A stretch of 64,000 nucleotides of DNA from Winogradskyella forsetii (GTDB lineage: Bacteria > Bacteroidota > Bacteroidia > Flavobacteriales > Flavobacteriaceae), in assembly GCF_013394595.1 (NCBI RefSeq), contig NZ_CP053348.1, positions 3,630,501-3,694,500 on the forward strand, given 5' to 3'. The notes under the pieces were generated by a model. That model saw only the letters and a program-made list of their open reading frames with translations, did not search any database and was not told the origin of the DNA. Positions 44,059 through 54,053 of the stretch are shown here, piece after piece. A program made the translations under genes and the position numbers. Each line of letters opens with the position of its first letter. Positions within the stretch are counted from its first letter, which is position 1.

Positions 44059-45546
44059 CTATTCAAATTCAAAAGCACCTATATCTGGAGCTGAACCATT
44101 AAACGGTAATCCAACATCAGTACCAGCATCAATTAAATCACTACCTGCTACCAAGTGAAGAAAATCTATATCAGGAAGGCTTCCATCATCATTTCTCGAT
44201 GCTGCCAATAAATCTAAATCCAGTGCTACAAAATCTGATGAATTAGTGACTAAGCCATTTTGCCATCCATTGTTGGTTATATCAACTGTGGATGCGGAAT
44301 ATCCATCATTATTATTTCCTGCGAAAGACACTGTATTTTTAATCAAGAGAAAATTGGCAATATTATTAGAACTAAAGCTAATGTTTCTCCCGTTATCATA
44401 AGCAGCACAATTGTAAATTTCAATATCACCTCTGTTACTATTATGGTCAAAACCATCATATACATTTCCTGCGGCGATACAATTCTTGTAAATGGCATTG
44501 TGCTTTAAAGTCTTATCATCGCTTCCTCCTGTTTTAAAACCGTTTCCATCGCCCGCTCCAATGGTTCCATCCATTAGATAGCCATTTTTAAAAGCCCAGC
44601 AATTTTCATAATATGTCGTAATATTATCCGTTTCTCTTAGGTAACCATCCCAACCATCATCTAGGTTCTGCCATGCCCTACATCCTATGAATTTGTTATC
44701 TGAACCTGCGTCTAATTTACAGGCAAATCCATCCGCATTTTCTAATGAGGAATCCGCATTAAAATAAGAATCGCAATTCAGTATTGTATTATTATTTCCT
44801 CCATTGCCTATTTGTAGTCCAGTATCATGATTCTCTGTAAAAGTGCAAAATTCAATCAAATTATTGCTACCACTAATGAACATTCCATTATCGCCAGCGG
44901 CATAAACATCAATACCTTTTATATGCCAATAATTACCAGACAAAGCTATACCTCTATTTGATGAATTTTCGGACATGGATGAAAAATCCAACCTTGGCCG
45001 TTCTGTATCTGATGGATATGGTAATATTGAAATAGGACTACTACTTGCGCCATTGCCAGAAATTTGTAGTGTTGAACCGAATACGTAATTACCTCCTCTG
45101 ATGTAAATATTATCACCTGGACTCGCCGTTGCAATAGCAGCCACAAGTTGTTGCGATGTTTCTACTACAGTTCCATCTACTGGATTATCAGAACCTGAAA
45201 TCATAAAAGATTTTGAAGTACTGATACCCGATCCATCTTGCGCTGTTGCAGTTACACTGACACTTCCGTCTGATACTGCATTCAATAATCCACTATTTGA
45301 GATTGTAGCAATAGAAGCATCAGAAACCGACCAACTAACAGAAATATTTGTTGCATTACTTGGCGTTACGGTAGCTGATAATTGACTTGTACTACCATCT
45401 GTAATAGTATTTCCAACAATGGTAATGGACTCCACAAGTACGGTCTCAGAACCACTGTCATTAGAGCTATCCTTACTACAGGCTACAAAACTTGTTGAAA
45501 CCAATAATAAGGCACCATAGATTAAGTTTTTATACACGTTGTTCAT
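44059..45546 (-). CDS. PL9 pectate lyase with BIG2 domain, lipoprotein
   Basis: A 495-residue lipoprotein (lipobox FVAC, C23). Residues about 35-117 form a bacterial Ig-like BIG2 domain (VESITIVGNT and SVSWSVSDASIATIS). From about 125 the protein is a right-handed beta-helix of family PL9, with the diagnostic NADGFACKLDAGSDNKFIGC segment holding the catalytic lysine K277, and RAWQNLDDGWDGY. PL9 enzymes cleave polygalacturonate in a calcium-dependent reaction. Anchoring suggests action on the cell surface. It is convergent with the PL1 gene at 42718 and has its own LacI operator in the gap shared with lacI. Confidence 0.92.
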   Translation of the reverse strand: MNNVYKNLIYGALLLVSTSFVACSKDSSNDSGSETVLVESITIVGNTITDGSTSQLSATVTPSNATNISVSWSVSDASIATISNSGLLNAVSDGSVSVTATAQDGSGISTSKSFMISGSDNPVDGTVVETSQQLVAAIATASPGDNIYIRGGNYVFGSTLQISGNGASSSPISILPYPSDTERPRLDFSSMSENSSNRGIALSGNYWHIKGIDVYAAGDNGMFISGSNNLIEFCTFTENHDTGLQIGNGGNNNTILNCDSYFNADSSLENADGFACKLDAGSDNKFIGCRAWQNLDDGWDGYLRETDNITTYYENCWAFKNGYLMDGTIGAGDGNGFKTGGSDDKTLKHNAIYKNCIAAGNVYDGFDHNSNRGDIEIYNCAAYDNGRNISFSSNNIANFLLIKNTVSFAGNNNDGYSASTVDITNNGWQNGLVTNSSDFVALDLDLLAASRNDDGSLPDIDFLHLVAGSDLIDAGTDVGLPFNGSAPDIGAFEFE

Positions 45547-45562
45547 ATTTTATTTATTTAAT

Positions 45563-45583
45563 GTAATCGATTACACAATGATA
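45563..45583 (-). promoter_or_regulatory. LacI-type operator and -7 box of the PL9 promoter
   Basis: The perfect palindrome GTAATCGATTAC is at 45563-45574. On the minus strand it follows TATCATTG (45583-45576, one mismatch to TAnnTTTG) by 1 nt. The PL9 ATG is 16 nt downstream. It is about 98 nt from the lacI start on the other side. Confidence 0.82.
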
Positions 45584-45672
45584 ATGATTTTCTTTTCAAA
45601 AACAAAACAACTTTTAAATAAAATGCTTAGATTTACTGCATAAGACCCGTATGTATTCAGTATTTGAATTTA

Positions 45673-46695
45673 ATGAAGAAAAAAACTACTATTTACGATA
45701 TAGCAAAGAAAGTTAATTTAACAGCTGCAACTGTATCTAGAGCACTAAACAACAATCCAAAAATTAGTGAAACTACCAGGAAACTAGTGCAAGAGATGGC
45801 TCTAGAAATGAATTATGAACAAAACACACTTGCAAAGGCTCTTAAAAGTGGAAAAAGTTTTAATGTTGGTGTTATAGTTCCGCGTATGGACAGTAACTTT
45901 TTCGCCTCAGTTATTAGAGGTATTGAAGAAGAATTGTACCCAAAAGGCTACCATGTTATCGTTTGCCAAACCCATGACCAAGAAAAGTTAGAAACCGGGA
46001 ATATTATGTCCTTAATCAACGCCCAAGTTGATGGTATCTTAATGTCTATTTCCAATTCAAAAACCAAGAATCAAATCTTTAACAGCTTATCGCAGAAACG
46101 GGTGCCTCTCATATTTTTTGATAGAAAAAGAAATATTTCAGGGGTTAGTTCCGTAACTATTGATGATTATAATGGAGCCTATCAAGCTACTAAACATTTG
46201 ATAGAACAAGGCTGTAAACGTATCGCACACTTATCAAATAATCGGGCGTTGGAAATATTCAAGAATCGCTATTTGGGTTATAAACAAGCCTTACTAGACC
46301 ATGGTTTAGAATTTGATGAAAGTTTAGTTATAGAGACCATTAGTAAGGTTGATGAAGGTAGAAAAGTCCTAAAACAACTGCTAACTATGGATTCACCACC
46401 AGACGCCATATTCTCGGCTAGTGATTTTACCGCACTTGGTGCTATACAAGAGATAAAGGCCCAAGGTTTAAAAATACCTGAAGATATTTCTGTTGTTGGT
46501 TTCAGTAATGAGCCTTTCACGCGTTTTATGGAACTTTCCATTAGTTCGGTAGATCAATCGCCTATCGAAATGGGTAGAATTGCTGCTAAAGTATTTTTGG
46601 ACGAAGTAGATGTCAACATAAAAACAAAGAAGCAACAACAAATCGTATTGCACCCTGAGCTGATTGTACGTAAGTCTTCACTTAAGAATAAATAG
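45673..46695 (+). CDS. LacI-family transcriptional regulator, likely master of the pectin regulon
   Basis: A 340-residue repressor. The N-terminal helix-turn-helix reads TTIYDIAKKVNLTAATVSRALN with the hinge helix LAKALKSGK, and the rest is a periplasmic-binding-protein-like sugar sensor (VGVIVPRMDSNFFASVIRG to about residue 335). ATG at 45673 is used; a TTG at 45664 would add three residues. It lies inside the locus whose promoters carry palindromes of the CG-centred type that LacI proteins bind. The inducer is probably a uronate or an intermediate such as KDG, which is inference. It ends 20 bp before the convergent uxaA gene. Confidence 0.92.
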   Translation: MKKKTTIYDIAKKVNLTAATVSRALNNNPKISETTRKLVQEMALEMNYEQNTLAKALKSGKSFNVGVIVPRMDSNFFASVIRGIEEELYPKGYHVIVCQTHDQEKLETGNIMSLINAQVDGILMSISNSKTKNQIFNSLSQKRVPLIFFDRKRNISGVSSVTIDDYNGAYQATKHLIEQGCKRIAHLSNNRALEIFKNRYLGYKQALLDHGLEFDESLVIETISKVDEGRKVLKQLLTMDSPPDAIFSASDFTALGAIQEIKAQGLKIPEDISVVGFSNEPFTRFMELSISSVDQSPIEMGRIAAKVFLDEVDVNIKTKKQQQIVLHPELIVRKSSLKNK

Positions 46696-46715
46696 TTATA
46701 AATCTAGTTTTGAAA

Positions 46716-48326
46716 TCATAATGAAACGCCTCGTTTCCAAGGAATAAAATCATCCTGATTCAAAAGACTTGCTTTTGATTTTATAGTTCCGCTAGCAACA
46801 TCTATAATATAGTCTAGCATAGTTTCTGCCATTTCTTCAATAGTCTTCTCCCCTTTTATAACGTCTCCCGTATCTACATCAATGATATCACTCATTTTTG
46901 TTGCTAACTCTGAGTTTGACGACACTTTTATGACTGGCGTAATGGGATTTCCCGTTGGTGTTCCTAGTCCAGTAGTAAATAATACAATATTAGCTCCAGA
47001 CCCTACCATAGCTGTTGTACTTTCTACATCATTTCCTGGTGTACATAATAGGTTTAGCCCTGGTTTTGTGATATATTCACCATAGTCCAATACATCTACA
47101 ACTGGCGAAGTACCACCTTTTTTTGCTGCTCCTGCAGATTTCATGGCGTCTGTAATCAACCCATCCTTTATATTTCCAGGAGAAGGATTCATATCAAAAC
47201 CAGAACCAGCGTCTACTACAGATTTTTCATAAGCTTGCATTAATTCTAAAAACCTCTTCGCAGATGTTTCATTTGTACAGCGGTTTACTAACTCCTGCTC
47301 TACACCGCAAAGTTCTGGAAACTCAGCTAAAATTGCCGTACCGCCCAGTGCAACTAACATATCGGATGTATAACCTAGTGTTGGATTTGCCGAAATACCA
47401 GAAAAGCCATCTGACCCTCCGCACTCTAAACCTACTTTCAGTTTAGATAGAGGTGCTGGTTGTCGTTCTATTTCATTAGCTTCTTTTATTGCAGCGTAAG
47501 AATTTTTGATAATGGCGCTTAACATGTCGTCAACCGTTCCCATTTGTTGCTGCTCGTACATCAATACTGGTTTTTTATTATCGGGACTAATCGCTTCCAG
47601 TGCCTTATTGAAAATATCTATTTGTAAATTTTGACAACCCAAACTCAATACTGTTGCTCCAGCTACATTTGGATTTTTTACATAACCCGCTAATAATCGC
47701 GCCAGACTTTCTGAATCTTGTCGAATACCACCGCATCCTCCAGGATGGGTAATGAATTTTACATCAATATTTTCAAAAACCCTAGTCGATTCTATGACTT
47801 CAGTATCAGAATCTTCACTACCGTTCACTAAAGACCGTAAAAGCATTTGATGAGCGTTTGACTGTTTTGTTAACAACTCTTTTTCAAAAATATCCCTTAG
47901 CTTTTCTATATTTTTATTCTCGCAAAATACTAACGGAAAAAACAACCATACATTGGCGGTACCAACTTGCCCATCTTCCCTGTGGTATCCCATGAAAGTT
48001 TTATCTTTCCATTTATCCACTTTTGGTGCCGTCCAGCCTATAGTATCCGTTTTTTTGCTAACCTTGGCACTCTGATGTTTTACGTTTTCGGTAGTTAATA
48101 CATTACCTTTCTCTATGGCTTCACTTGCTTTTCCAACCAAAACCCCATACATCATTATCTCTTCACCTATTTCAAATTTGTTTAGAGCGATTTTGTGCTT
48201 TGCCTTAACATCTGAAACAATTCTGATGTCCTCATTTTGAAATGAGACAACCTCATCTGCCTTTAAGTTAACTAAGGCAACAGCAACGTTATCTGATGGG
48301 TTTACTTTTATCAATTTCTTTTGCAT
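46716..48326 (-). CDS. uxaA: Altronate dehydratase
   Basis: A 536-residue cytoplasmic enzyme. An N-terminal SAF-like domain (about 10-90, IKVNPSDNVAVAL) is followed by the large dehydratase domain with MGYHREDGQVGTAN, HPGGCGGIRQDS and LKVGLECGGSDGFSGISANP segments that typify UxaA/GarD. It removes water from D-altronate to give KDG. It is the last gene of the eight-gene uronate operon, 32 bp after uxaB. Confidence 0.93.
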   Translation of the reverse strand: MQKKLIKVNPSDNVAVALVNLKADEVVSFQNEDIRIVSDVKAKHKIALNKFEIGEEIMMYGVLVGKASEAIEKGNVLTTENVKHQSAKVSKKTDTIGWTAPKVDKWKDKTFMGYHREDGQVGTANVWLFFPLVFCENKNIEKLRDIFEKELLTKQSNAHQMLLRSLVNGSEDSDTEVIESTRVFENIDVKFITHPGGCGGIRQDSESLARLLAGYVKNPNVAGATVLSLGCQNLQIDIFNKALEAISPDNKKPVLMYEQQQMGTVDDMLSAIIKNSYAAIKEANEIERQPAPLSKLKVGLECGGSDGFSGISANPTLGYTSDMLVALGGTAILAEFPELCGVEQELVNRCTNETSAKRFLELMQAYEKSVVDAGSGFDMNPSPGNIKDGLITDAMKSAGAAKKGGTSPVVDVLDYGEYITKPGLNLLCTPGNDVESTTAMVGSGANIVLFTTGLGTPTGNPITPVIKVSSNSELATKMSDIIDVDTGDVIKGEKTIEEMAETMLDYIIDVASGTIKSKASLLNQDDFIPWKRGVSL

Positions 48327-48358
48327 AGTAATAATTGGTTTGCAGTTAAAGGGTTGTT

Positions 48359-49825
48359 TTAATACTTTTTGCTAAAATTTTCATAACCAGATTCAATTCC
48401 TTTTGAATCTATTTCAGATAACGCAAAAGCAATAGCTTTTGAAAGGTTTTCGACTTTATTTAAGTCTTCTCCCCAATAGTCTTGGTTAGCCAAAATAGCA
48501 TTCGCTATGACGTTGTAATCCTCATTATTCCAGATAGTATTGAAATTATCAACGATACCTTTTCCATCGTTTATTGGTAAATCCTTTCCTTGCCAAGTGC
48601 CTTTATAAAACCGTATTAAACAAGCGAAAGCAAAGGTTAAGTTAGTTGGTAATTTTCCATTTTTAGCTTCAAATTCCAACAGACTTGGTAGCACTCTAAC
48701 TTTAAATTTTGAAATAGAGTTTAATGCAATATCTGCCAGTTTATGTTTGATAAATGGGTTTCTGAAACGGTCTAAAATGGCTTCGGCAAAACTGTCCAGC
48801 TCGTCTTTATCCATTGGAAGCACATCGTTTATTTCTTCAAAAATAGCCTTATTGACAAAAGCTCCCGTAAAGGCATTATCTACCGTTTCTTTAACGGTTT
48901 CATTTCCATATAGTAAGGAAAATGGCACCATTGACGTATGTGCTCCATTTAAAATTCGTACTTTCCTGGTACGATACGGTTGCATGTCATCAACAATCTT
49001 AACGTCCAAATCTGTTTTATGAAAAGGCAACTTTTTCTTTAGATCGTCACCACCTTCAATCACCCAAAGCAAAAATACTTCTGCCGCAACGATCAGATTG
49101 TCTTTGTAATCTAACTCCGCATTATAGGTTTCAATATCATCTTTTGGGTAACCTGGCACAATTCTATCTACCAAAGTGCTATGAAACGAACAACTACTTT
49201 CCAGCCAATTTGTAAATGCTCTGTCTAAATCCCAGAGTGCAGCATATTTTAAAATGATTTCTTTTAAAGTTTCTGAGTTATGATTAATTAACTCACAAGG
49301 AATAATAGTTAAGCCCTTGTCTTCTGCTCCATTAAAATATTTGAAACGCTCATTGAGTAATACTGTTAATTTTGCCGGAAATGAACTCGGAGGCTCCATA
49401 TCCATTGTATCACTTTCAACAAAGGCTATACCTGCTTCGGTTGTATTGGAGATAATAAACTGAAGCTCTTCTTCTTTTGCTAAATCTAAATAAGCTTTAA
49501 AATCCGTGTAAGGATCAATACCCTTCACAATATTAGTTATTAACTGCTTTTCTTGTATTTCTTGCCCTTTTTGAACGCCTTTTAAAAACAGGGTATAAAG
49601 TCCATCTTGATCGTTCAGCATATCTACCATTCCTCTTTCAATGGGCTGAACAACCGCTATTCCTGCATTAAAATCGACAGATTTATTGAGTTGCTGAAAG
49701 GCGTATTCTACAAATGCTCTCAAAAAATTACCCTCACCAAATTGTACAACCTTTATTGGTGATTTTTTATTGTAAGCTAAATTTTCTCTATTTAAAACTT
49801 GTTTCTTATTTTTTAACTGTGTCAT
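48359..49825 (-). CDS. uxaB: Tagaturonate reductase (altronate oxidoreductase)
   Basis: A 488-residue polyol/uronate dehydrogenase of the mannitol dehydrogenase family. The NAD-binding loop is VVQFGEGNFLRAF at about 27-39, and the catalytic-domain motif RKVRILNGAHTSM is conserved. It reduces D-tagaturonate, the product of UxaC, to D-altronate. The genes for the preceding and following steps are in the same operon, separated only by the TRAP transporter genes, which supports tagaturonate over fructuronate as substrate. Confidence 0.92.
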   Translation of the reverse strand: MTQLKNKKQVLNRENLAYNKKSPIKVVQFGEGNFLRAFVEYAFQQLNKSVDFNAGIAVVQPIERGMVDMLNDQDGLYTLFLKGVQKGQEIQEKQLITNIVKGIDPYTDFKAYLDLAKEEELQFIISNTTEAGIAFVESDTMDMEPPSSFPAKLTVLLNERFKYFNGAEDKGLTIIPCELINHNSETLKEIILKYAALWDLDRAFTNWLESSCSFHSTLVDRIVPGYPKDDIETYNAELDYKDNLIVAAEVFLLWVIEGGDDLKKKLPFHKTDLDVKIVDDMQPYRTRKVRILNGAHTSMVPFSLLYGNETVKETVDNAFTGAFVNKAIFEEINDVLPMDKDELDSFAEAILDRFRNPFIKHKLADIALNSISKFKVRVLPSLLEFEAKNGKLPTNLTFAFACLIRFYKGTWQGKDLPINDGKGIVDNFNTIWNNEDYNVIANAILANQDYWGEDLNKVENLSKAIAFALSEIDSKGIESGYENFSKKY

Positions 49826-49837
49826 ATTATGTTATAA

Positions 49838-51142
49838 TTATAGACCAAAAAGTCTTGGTAAAAACATTGAAATTTCAGGAATAAAAGATATAATCATTAG
49901 TACCGCTACCATAATGGCTAAAAAGGGTAACAGCGACCTTATCACTTTTGTGACCGAGACATTGGCGACTCCACTACCTACAAACAATAAGGTGCCTACA
50001 GGAGGTGTACAGATCCCAATGCACAGGTTTAATACTATTATGATCCCAAAATGAACTGGATCCATTCCCAAAGTCGTAACTACTGGCAAGAAAATTGGTG
50101 TAAATATCAATACAGCTGGAGTCATATCCATAAACGTTCCGACAATTAATAAAATAATATTAATAGCTAGAAAGATGGCAAATTTGTTGCTTAGCGAATC
50201 TAATAGAAATGTACTTATCATTTCTGGAATCCCTTCAAAAGAGAACAGCCAAGACATCGCCATAGATGTACAGATTAAAAACATGACGACAGCTGTAGTC
50301 TTTGCACTCGATAATAAAATTTGTGGCATATCCTTCATTTTCATGTCACCATAAATCAATGACAATATCGCTGCATACAATACCGCAATTACCGAGGCCT
50401 CTGTTGCGGTAAAAATTCCAGCTACGATCCCTCCTACAACAATGATTAGTAATGATAAACTAAAAAACGCCTTTCTAAAATAGGTCCAAATCTCTAATAG
50501 AGTTGCACGCTTACCTCTTGCATAACCTCTGTTAATCGCAATGAACGCCACATATCCCATTATCGCAAAACCCAAGAGTATGCCAGGTAAATAACCAGCA
50601 ATGAATAAAGCCGCTACAGATGCGGTTCCTCCGCTAGCTAAGGCATAAACTATTAAAATATTACTCGGAGGAATTAACAATCCTGTTGTTGACGATGTTA
50701 TATTTACAGAGGCACTTAAAGCTCTAGGATAACCTTCTTCTTCCATTCTATCAGTCATGATTGAACCAATAGCAGAAGCAGCAGCAACAGCAGAACCAGA
50801 AATTGCTCCAAATAGCATAGATGCCAATACATTGACATAAGCCAATCCACCAGGAAGGCTGGAAACTAATGATTTTGCAAAATTTATGAGTCGATTGGCG
50901 ATGCCTCCTTGTTTCATTATCTCACCAGCTAGGACAAAAAATGGTATAGCCAACAGGGCAAAACTATCGATACCTGTGGTCATTCGTTGCGCAATGGTAG
51001 TTAAGCCAGGCATTTTATCAATATTCAACAGTAAACTAATCGTTGTGGAAATCCCAATGCTATAGGCCACCGGCACTTTTAATAACAGAAGTATAAAGAA
51101 ACTCACAAACAACACTAAAATACTAATAACCTCTATACTCAT
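49838..51142 (-). CDS. dctM: TRAP transporter large permease (DctM)
   Basis: A 434-residue inner-membrane protein with about 11-12 hydrophobic helices, including the PVAYSIGISTTISLLLN start, the GAISGSAVAAASAIGSIM segment and the INITSSTTGLLIPPSN-like loop typical of DctM. It forms the sodium-driven channel of the TRAP system. It begins 2 bp after dctQ ends. Given the surrounding kdu and uxa genes the likely substrates are galacturonate, glucuronate or unsaturated uronates. Confidence 0.93.
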   Translation of the reverse strand: MSIEVISILVLFVSFFILLLLKVPVAYSIGISTTISLLLNIDKMPGLTTIAQRMTTGIDSFALLAIPFFVLAGEIMKQGGIANRLINFAKSLVSSLPGGLAYVNVLASMLFGAISGSAVAAASAIGSIMTDRMEEEGYPRALSASVNITSSTTGLLIPPSNILIVYALASGGTASVAALFIAGYLPGILLGFAIMGYVAFIAINRGYARGKRATLLEIWTYFRKAFFSLSLLIIVVGGIVAGIFTATEASVIAVLYAAILSLIYGDMKMKDMPQILLSSAKTTAVVMFLICTSMAMSWLFSFEGIPEMISTFLLDSLSNKFAIFLAINIILLIVGTFMDMTPAVLIFTPIFLPVVTTLGMDPVHFGIIIVLNLCIGICTPPVGTLLFVGSGVANVSVTKVIRSLLPFLAIMVAVLMIISFIPEISMFLPRLFGL

Positions 51143-51144
51143 AA

Positions 51145-51636
51145 TTAGCTCATATTTTTATTAGAATAAATACCCGATATGTGATATATTGAAAAGCACA
51201 TAATTAAAAAACCACTTATAGGCATAACGGCATAAACATAACCCAGAGGTATTCTCAAGGTACCTGATAACTGTTCTAAATGCAAGGTAGTGTAAACCAA
51301 ATTTAACCCGCCTATTACCATGACGATAAGGGCAAATAGAAAAATGAATACCTCAATAAGTATGGACGTTTTTCTTTTATTTGCTGTAGACATTTTTTCG
51401 TATAAGAAGTCCATGGATAAATGCTCTTTCTTAGCGTTGAGATAAGCAGCACCTAAAACAGTCATCCAGATCAAAGAAAACCTTGCGAATTCTTCTGTCC
51501 AAGTAAAAGATCTTCCCAAAAGATATCTTGAAAACACTTGAAACAGCACATCTAAGACTAACAAGGCAAAAATGATAATTAAAAACCATTCTAGTATTTT
51601 ATTGACCTTATTGAAAATAAATTCAGATTTACTCAT
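51145..51636 (-). CDS. dctQ: TRAP transporter small permease (DctQ)
   Basis: A 163-residue protein with four hydrophobic helices and the family segment FARFSLIWMTVLGAAYLNAK (about 55-75). ATG at 51636 gives an 8-bp overlap with the end of dctP; an ATG at 51645 adds three residues and a much longer reading to 51702 would overlap dctP by 74 bp. It bridges DctM and the binding protein. TRAP uptake rather than an MFS uronate carrier is the inner-membrane step here. Confidence 0.9.
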   Translation of the reverse strand: MSKSEFIFNKVNKILEWFLIIIFALLVLDVLFQVFSRYLLGRSFTWTEEFARFSLIWMTVLGAAYLNAKKEHLSMDFLYEKMSTANKRKTSILIEVFIFLFALIVMVIGGLNLVYTTLHLEQLSGTLRIPLGYVYAVMPISGFLIMCFSIYHISGIYSNKNMS

Positions 51637-52621
51637 TTGATTCATTCTTAATTTGGTTGACAATATCGGCCATTTCTGGATACTCTTTAATAAAATTTTC
51701 AATTACAGGTTTTGCTTTTTCTGCAAACAAGGATTTGTCGGGATGAATAATTTCAACACCCCAATCCTTGGCAATTTTCATGGATTCCTCAACAGACTCC
51801 TGCCAAAACTTTTTTTGTGCTTGGGAAGATTCGTCTGCCGCTTCCTGTACCCAAACTCTCTGTTCCTCGGATAATTTATTCCAATATTTTGTCCCTATTA
51901 ACAGAACATCTGGAACTGAAGAATGTTCATCTAAGGTATAATACTTACTGATTTCATAATGGTTTGAGGACACAAAGGATGGTGGATTATTTTCAGCACC
52001 ATCAACAACACCTTGTTGAATTGCCGTATATAATTCACCATAGGCCAAAGGCGTAGCATCTCCACCCATTGAATTTACCAAATTAATTGCCATTTGATTA
52101 TTTTGGACTCTAATTTTAAGTCCTTTTAAATCTTCAGGTGTTCTGATGGCTGTTTTGCTGGTATAAAAACTTCTACTTCCAGCATCATAGTAACATAAAC
52201 CTCTAAGCCAGAATTTAGAACCTTTTTCGAGAATAGATTTTCCAATTGGACCTTCTAAAACCTTATATTGATGCTCTTTGTCTTTAAAAAGATAAGGAAC
52301 ACCCATAACATTATATTCTGGCACAAAATTAGACAACATGGAAGAACTCACTTTGGTTGCAGCAACACTTCCAATTTGTAATAATTCTAACAGTTCTCTC
52401 TCCGATCCTAATTGGCCATCAGGAAAAATCTTAACTACTAAAGAACCTTTAGATTTTTTTTCTAACGCCTTTTGAAACTCTAACATACCTTTATGTACTG
52501 GATGTGTTTGAGGCAGAGAATGTCCTAAATAGAGTACCTCAACCCCTTCCTCTGCTTTCTTGCATGAGACCATACTTGTAAAAAGAATTACTAAGAGAAT
52601 GATGTTAAATCTCATTATCAT
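51629..52621 (-). CDS. dctP: TRAP transporter solute-binding protein (DctP), lipoprotein
   Basis: A 330-residue periplasmic binding protein with lipobox MVSC (C20), so it is a lipoprotein, unlike most soluble DctP proteins of Proteobacteria. Family segments are LGHSLPQTHPVHKGMLEF at the start, DLKGLKIRVQNNQMAI with the ligand-carboxylate arginine, and the later YGELYTAIQQGVVDGAENN. The arginine predicts a carboxylate ligand, consistent with uronates. It lies 17 bp after uxaC. Confidence 0.92.
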   Translation of the reverse strand: MIMRFNIILLVILFTSMVSCKKAEEGVEVLYLGHSLPQTHPVHKGMLEFQKALEKKSKGSLVVKIFPDGQLGSERELLELLQIGSVAATKVSSSMLSNFVPEYNVMGVPYLFKDKEHQYKVLEGPIGKSILEKGSKFWLRGLCYYDAGSRSFYTSKTAIRTPEDLKGLKIRVQNNQMAINLVNSMGGDATPLAYGELYTAIQQGVVDGAENNPPSFVSSNHYEISKYYTLDEHSSVPDVLLIGTKYWNKLSEEQRVWVQEAADESSQAQKKFWQESVEESMKIAKDWGVEIIHPDKSLFAEKAKPVIENFIKEYPEMADIVNQIKNESNE

Positions 52622-52638
52622 ATTTTTTAATTAACTCG

Positions 52639-54042
52639 TTAGAAATCAAAATAGCACTTAGCATTATTATAGCTTATATCTGCTACCATTTTACCAATCC
52701 ATTCCATTTCTTCTTTTGGCAACTCACCGCGTTTTATTTCATCGCCTAAAAGATTACAAAGTAGTCTTCTAAAATACTCGTGTCTCGGAAAAGACAAAAA
52801 ACTACGGGAATCTGTAAGCATACCAATAAAACAGCTAATTAAACCCATATTTGATAATGCGTTTAGTTGTTTGGTCATTCCATCTTTTTGATCTAAAAAC
52901 CACCAACCTGAACCAAACTGAACTTTTCCTTTTACGCTACCGTCGTTAAAATTCCCGATCATTGTAGCCATAACTTCGTTATCAGCAGGATTTAGATTGT
53001 AGATTATGGTTTTAGTCAATTGGTCCTTACTATCTAGAGCATTCAAAAATGCAGATAATTTTTCGGCTTGCGAATAATCTCCAATGGAATCCCACCCTGT
53101 ATCTGGCCCTAAAATTTCATGCATTCGATGATTGTTATTTCTTAAGGCACCTAAATGAAACTGTTGCACCCAACCAAACTCATGATAGGTTTCTGACAAG
53201 AATAACAGGATTGCGGTTTCAAATTTTAAGACCTCTTCTTTTGAAAGTTTATGGCCTTCTAGTTTCTTCTTGAAAATAGTCCCAACTTCACTCTCGGTAA
53301 AACTTTCATATGAAATTTGGTTTAAACCATGATCACATAACTTACAACCATTAGCATCAAAATATTCAATTCTGCTTCGTAAAGCATCTTTTAAATCTGC
53401 ATAAGATTCAATATTAATATCAGCCACTTTTCCCAAGTCATTGATATAATCATTATAGCCTTCATTGGCTATTAAAATCGCCTTATCGGGTCTAAAAGCT
53501 GTACTTACATTTACTTCAAAATCACTAGTTGTTAATTGTTTGTGATGTACTAAATTATCCGTGGGATCTTCAGTTGTACACACCAACTCTGCATTCACCT
53601 TACGCAGTAGGTTTCTACAGCTATATTGACTACTACTTAATTTTTCTGACGTAGACTCATAAATTTTTTCAGCCGATTTCTCGTTTAATAAATCATTGAT
53701 ATCAAAATATCTTGCTAACTCTAAATGGGTCCAGTGATACAATGGATTCCGCATCGTATAAGGAACTGTTTTTGCCCATTGCATAAACTTTTCCTTGTCA
53801 GTTGCATCACCAGTGATATACTTTTCATCAACACCCAAAGTACGCATGGCTCGCCATTTATAATGGTCACCATTAATCCAAACCTTTGTTAAGTTATTAT
53901 AAATTTTATCGTCAAGAATTTCTTTTGGTGATAAATGATTATGATAATCTATTATAGGCTGATTTTTTGAGTAATTGTGATATAACTCCTCAGCATATTT
54001 ATTTTCAAGCAGAAAATTATCGTGTATAAAGTGTTTACTCAT
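52639..54042 (-). CDS. uxaC: Uronate (glucuronate/galacturonate) isomerase
   Basis: A 467-residue amidohydrolase-superfamily isomerase. The N-terminal metal-binding motif is IIDYHNHLSP, and family segments NGDHYKWRAMR, LVCTTEDPTDNLVHH and the C-terminal SRSFLSFPRHEYFRR are all present. It turns D-galacturonate into D-tagaturonate (or glucuronate into fructuronate). It is placed third in the uronate operon, between kduD and dctP. Confidence 0.93.
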   Translation of the reverse strand: MSKHFIHDNFLLENKYAEELYHNYSKNQPIIDYHNHLSPKEILDDKIYNNLTKVWINGDHYKWRAMRTLGVDEKYITGDATDKEKFMQWAKTVPYTMRNPLYHWTHLELARYFDINDLLNEKSAEKIYESTSEKLSSSQYSCRNLLRKVNAELVCTTEDPTDNLVHHKQLTTSDFEVNVSTAFRPDKAILIANEGYNDYINDLGKVADINIESYADLKDALRSRIEYFDANGCKLCDHGLNQISYESFTESEVGTIFKKKLEGHKLSKEEVLKFETAILLFLSETYHEFGWVQQFHLGALRNNNHRMHEILGPDTGWDSIGDYSQAEKLSAFLNALDSKDQLTKTIIYNLNPADNEVMATMIGNFNDGSVKGKVQFGSGWWFLDQKDGMTKQLNALSNMGLISCFIGMLTDSRSFLSFPRHEYFRRLLCNLLGDEIKRGELPKEEMEWIGKMVADISYNNAKCYFDF

Positions 54043-54053
54043 TTTTTTTTGGG

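Noticed and set aside
51637..51702. Longer start for dctQ (ATG at 51702)
   Set aside because: It would overlap dctP by 74 bp and add residues unlike DctQ; ATG at 51636 fits the family.
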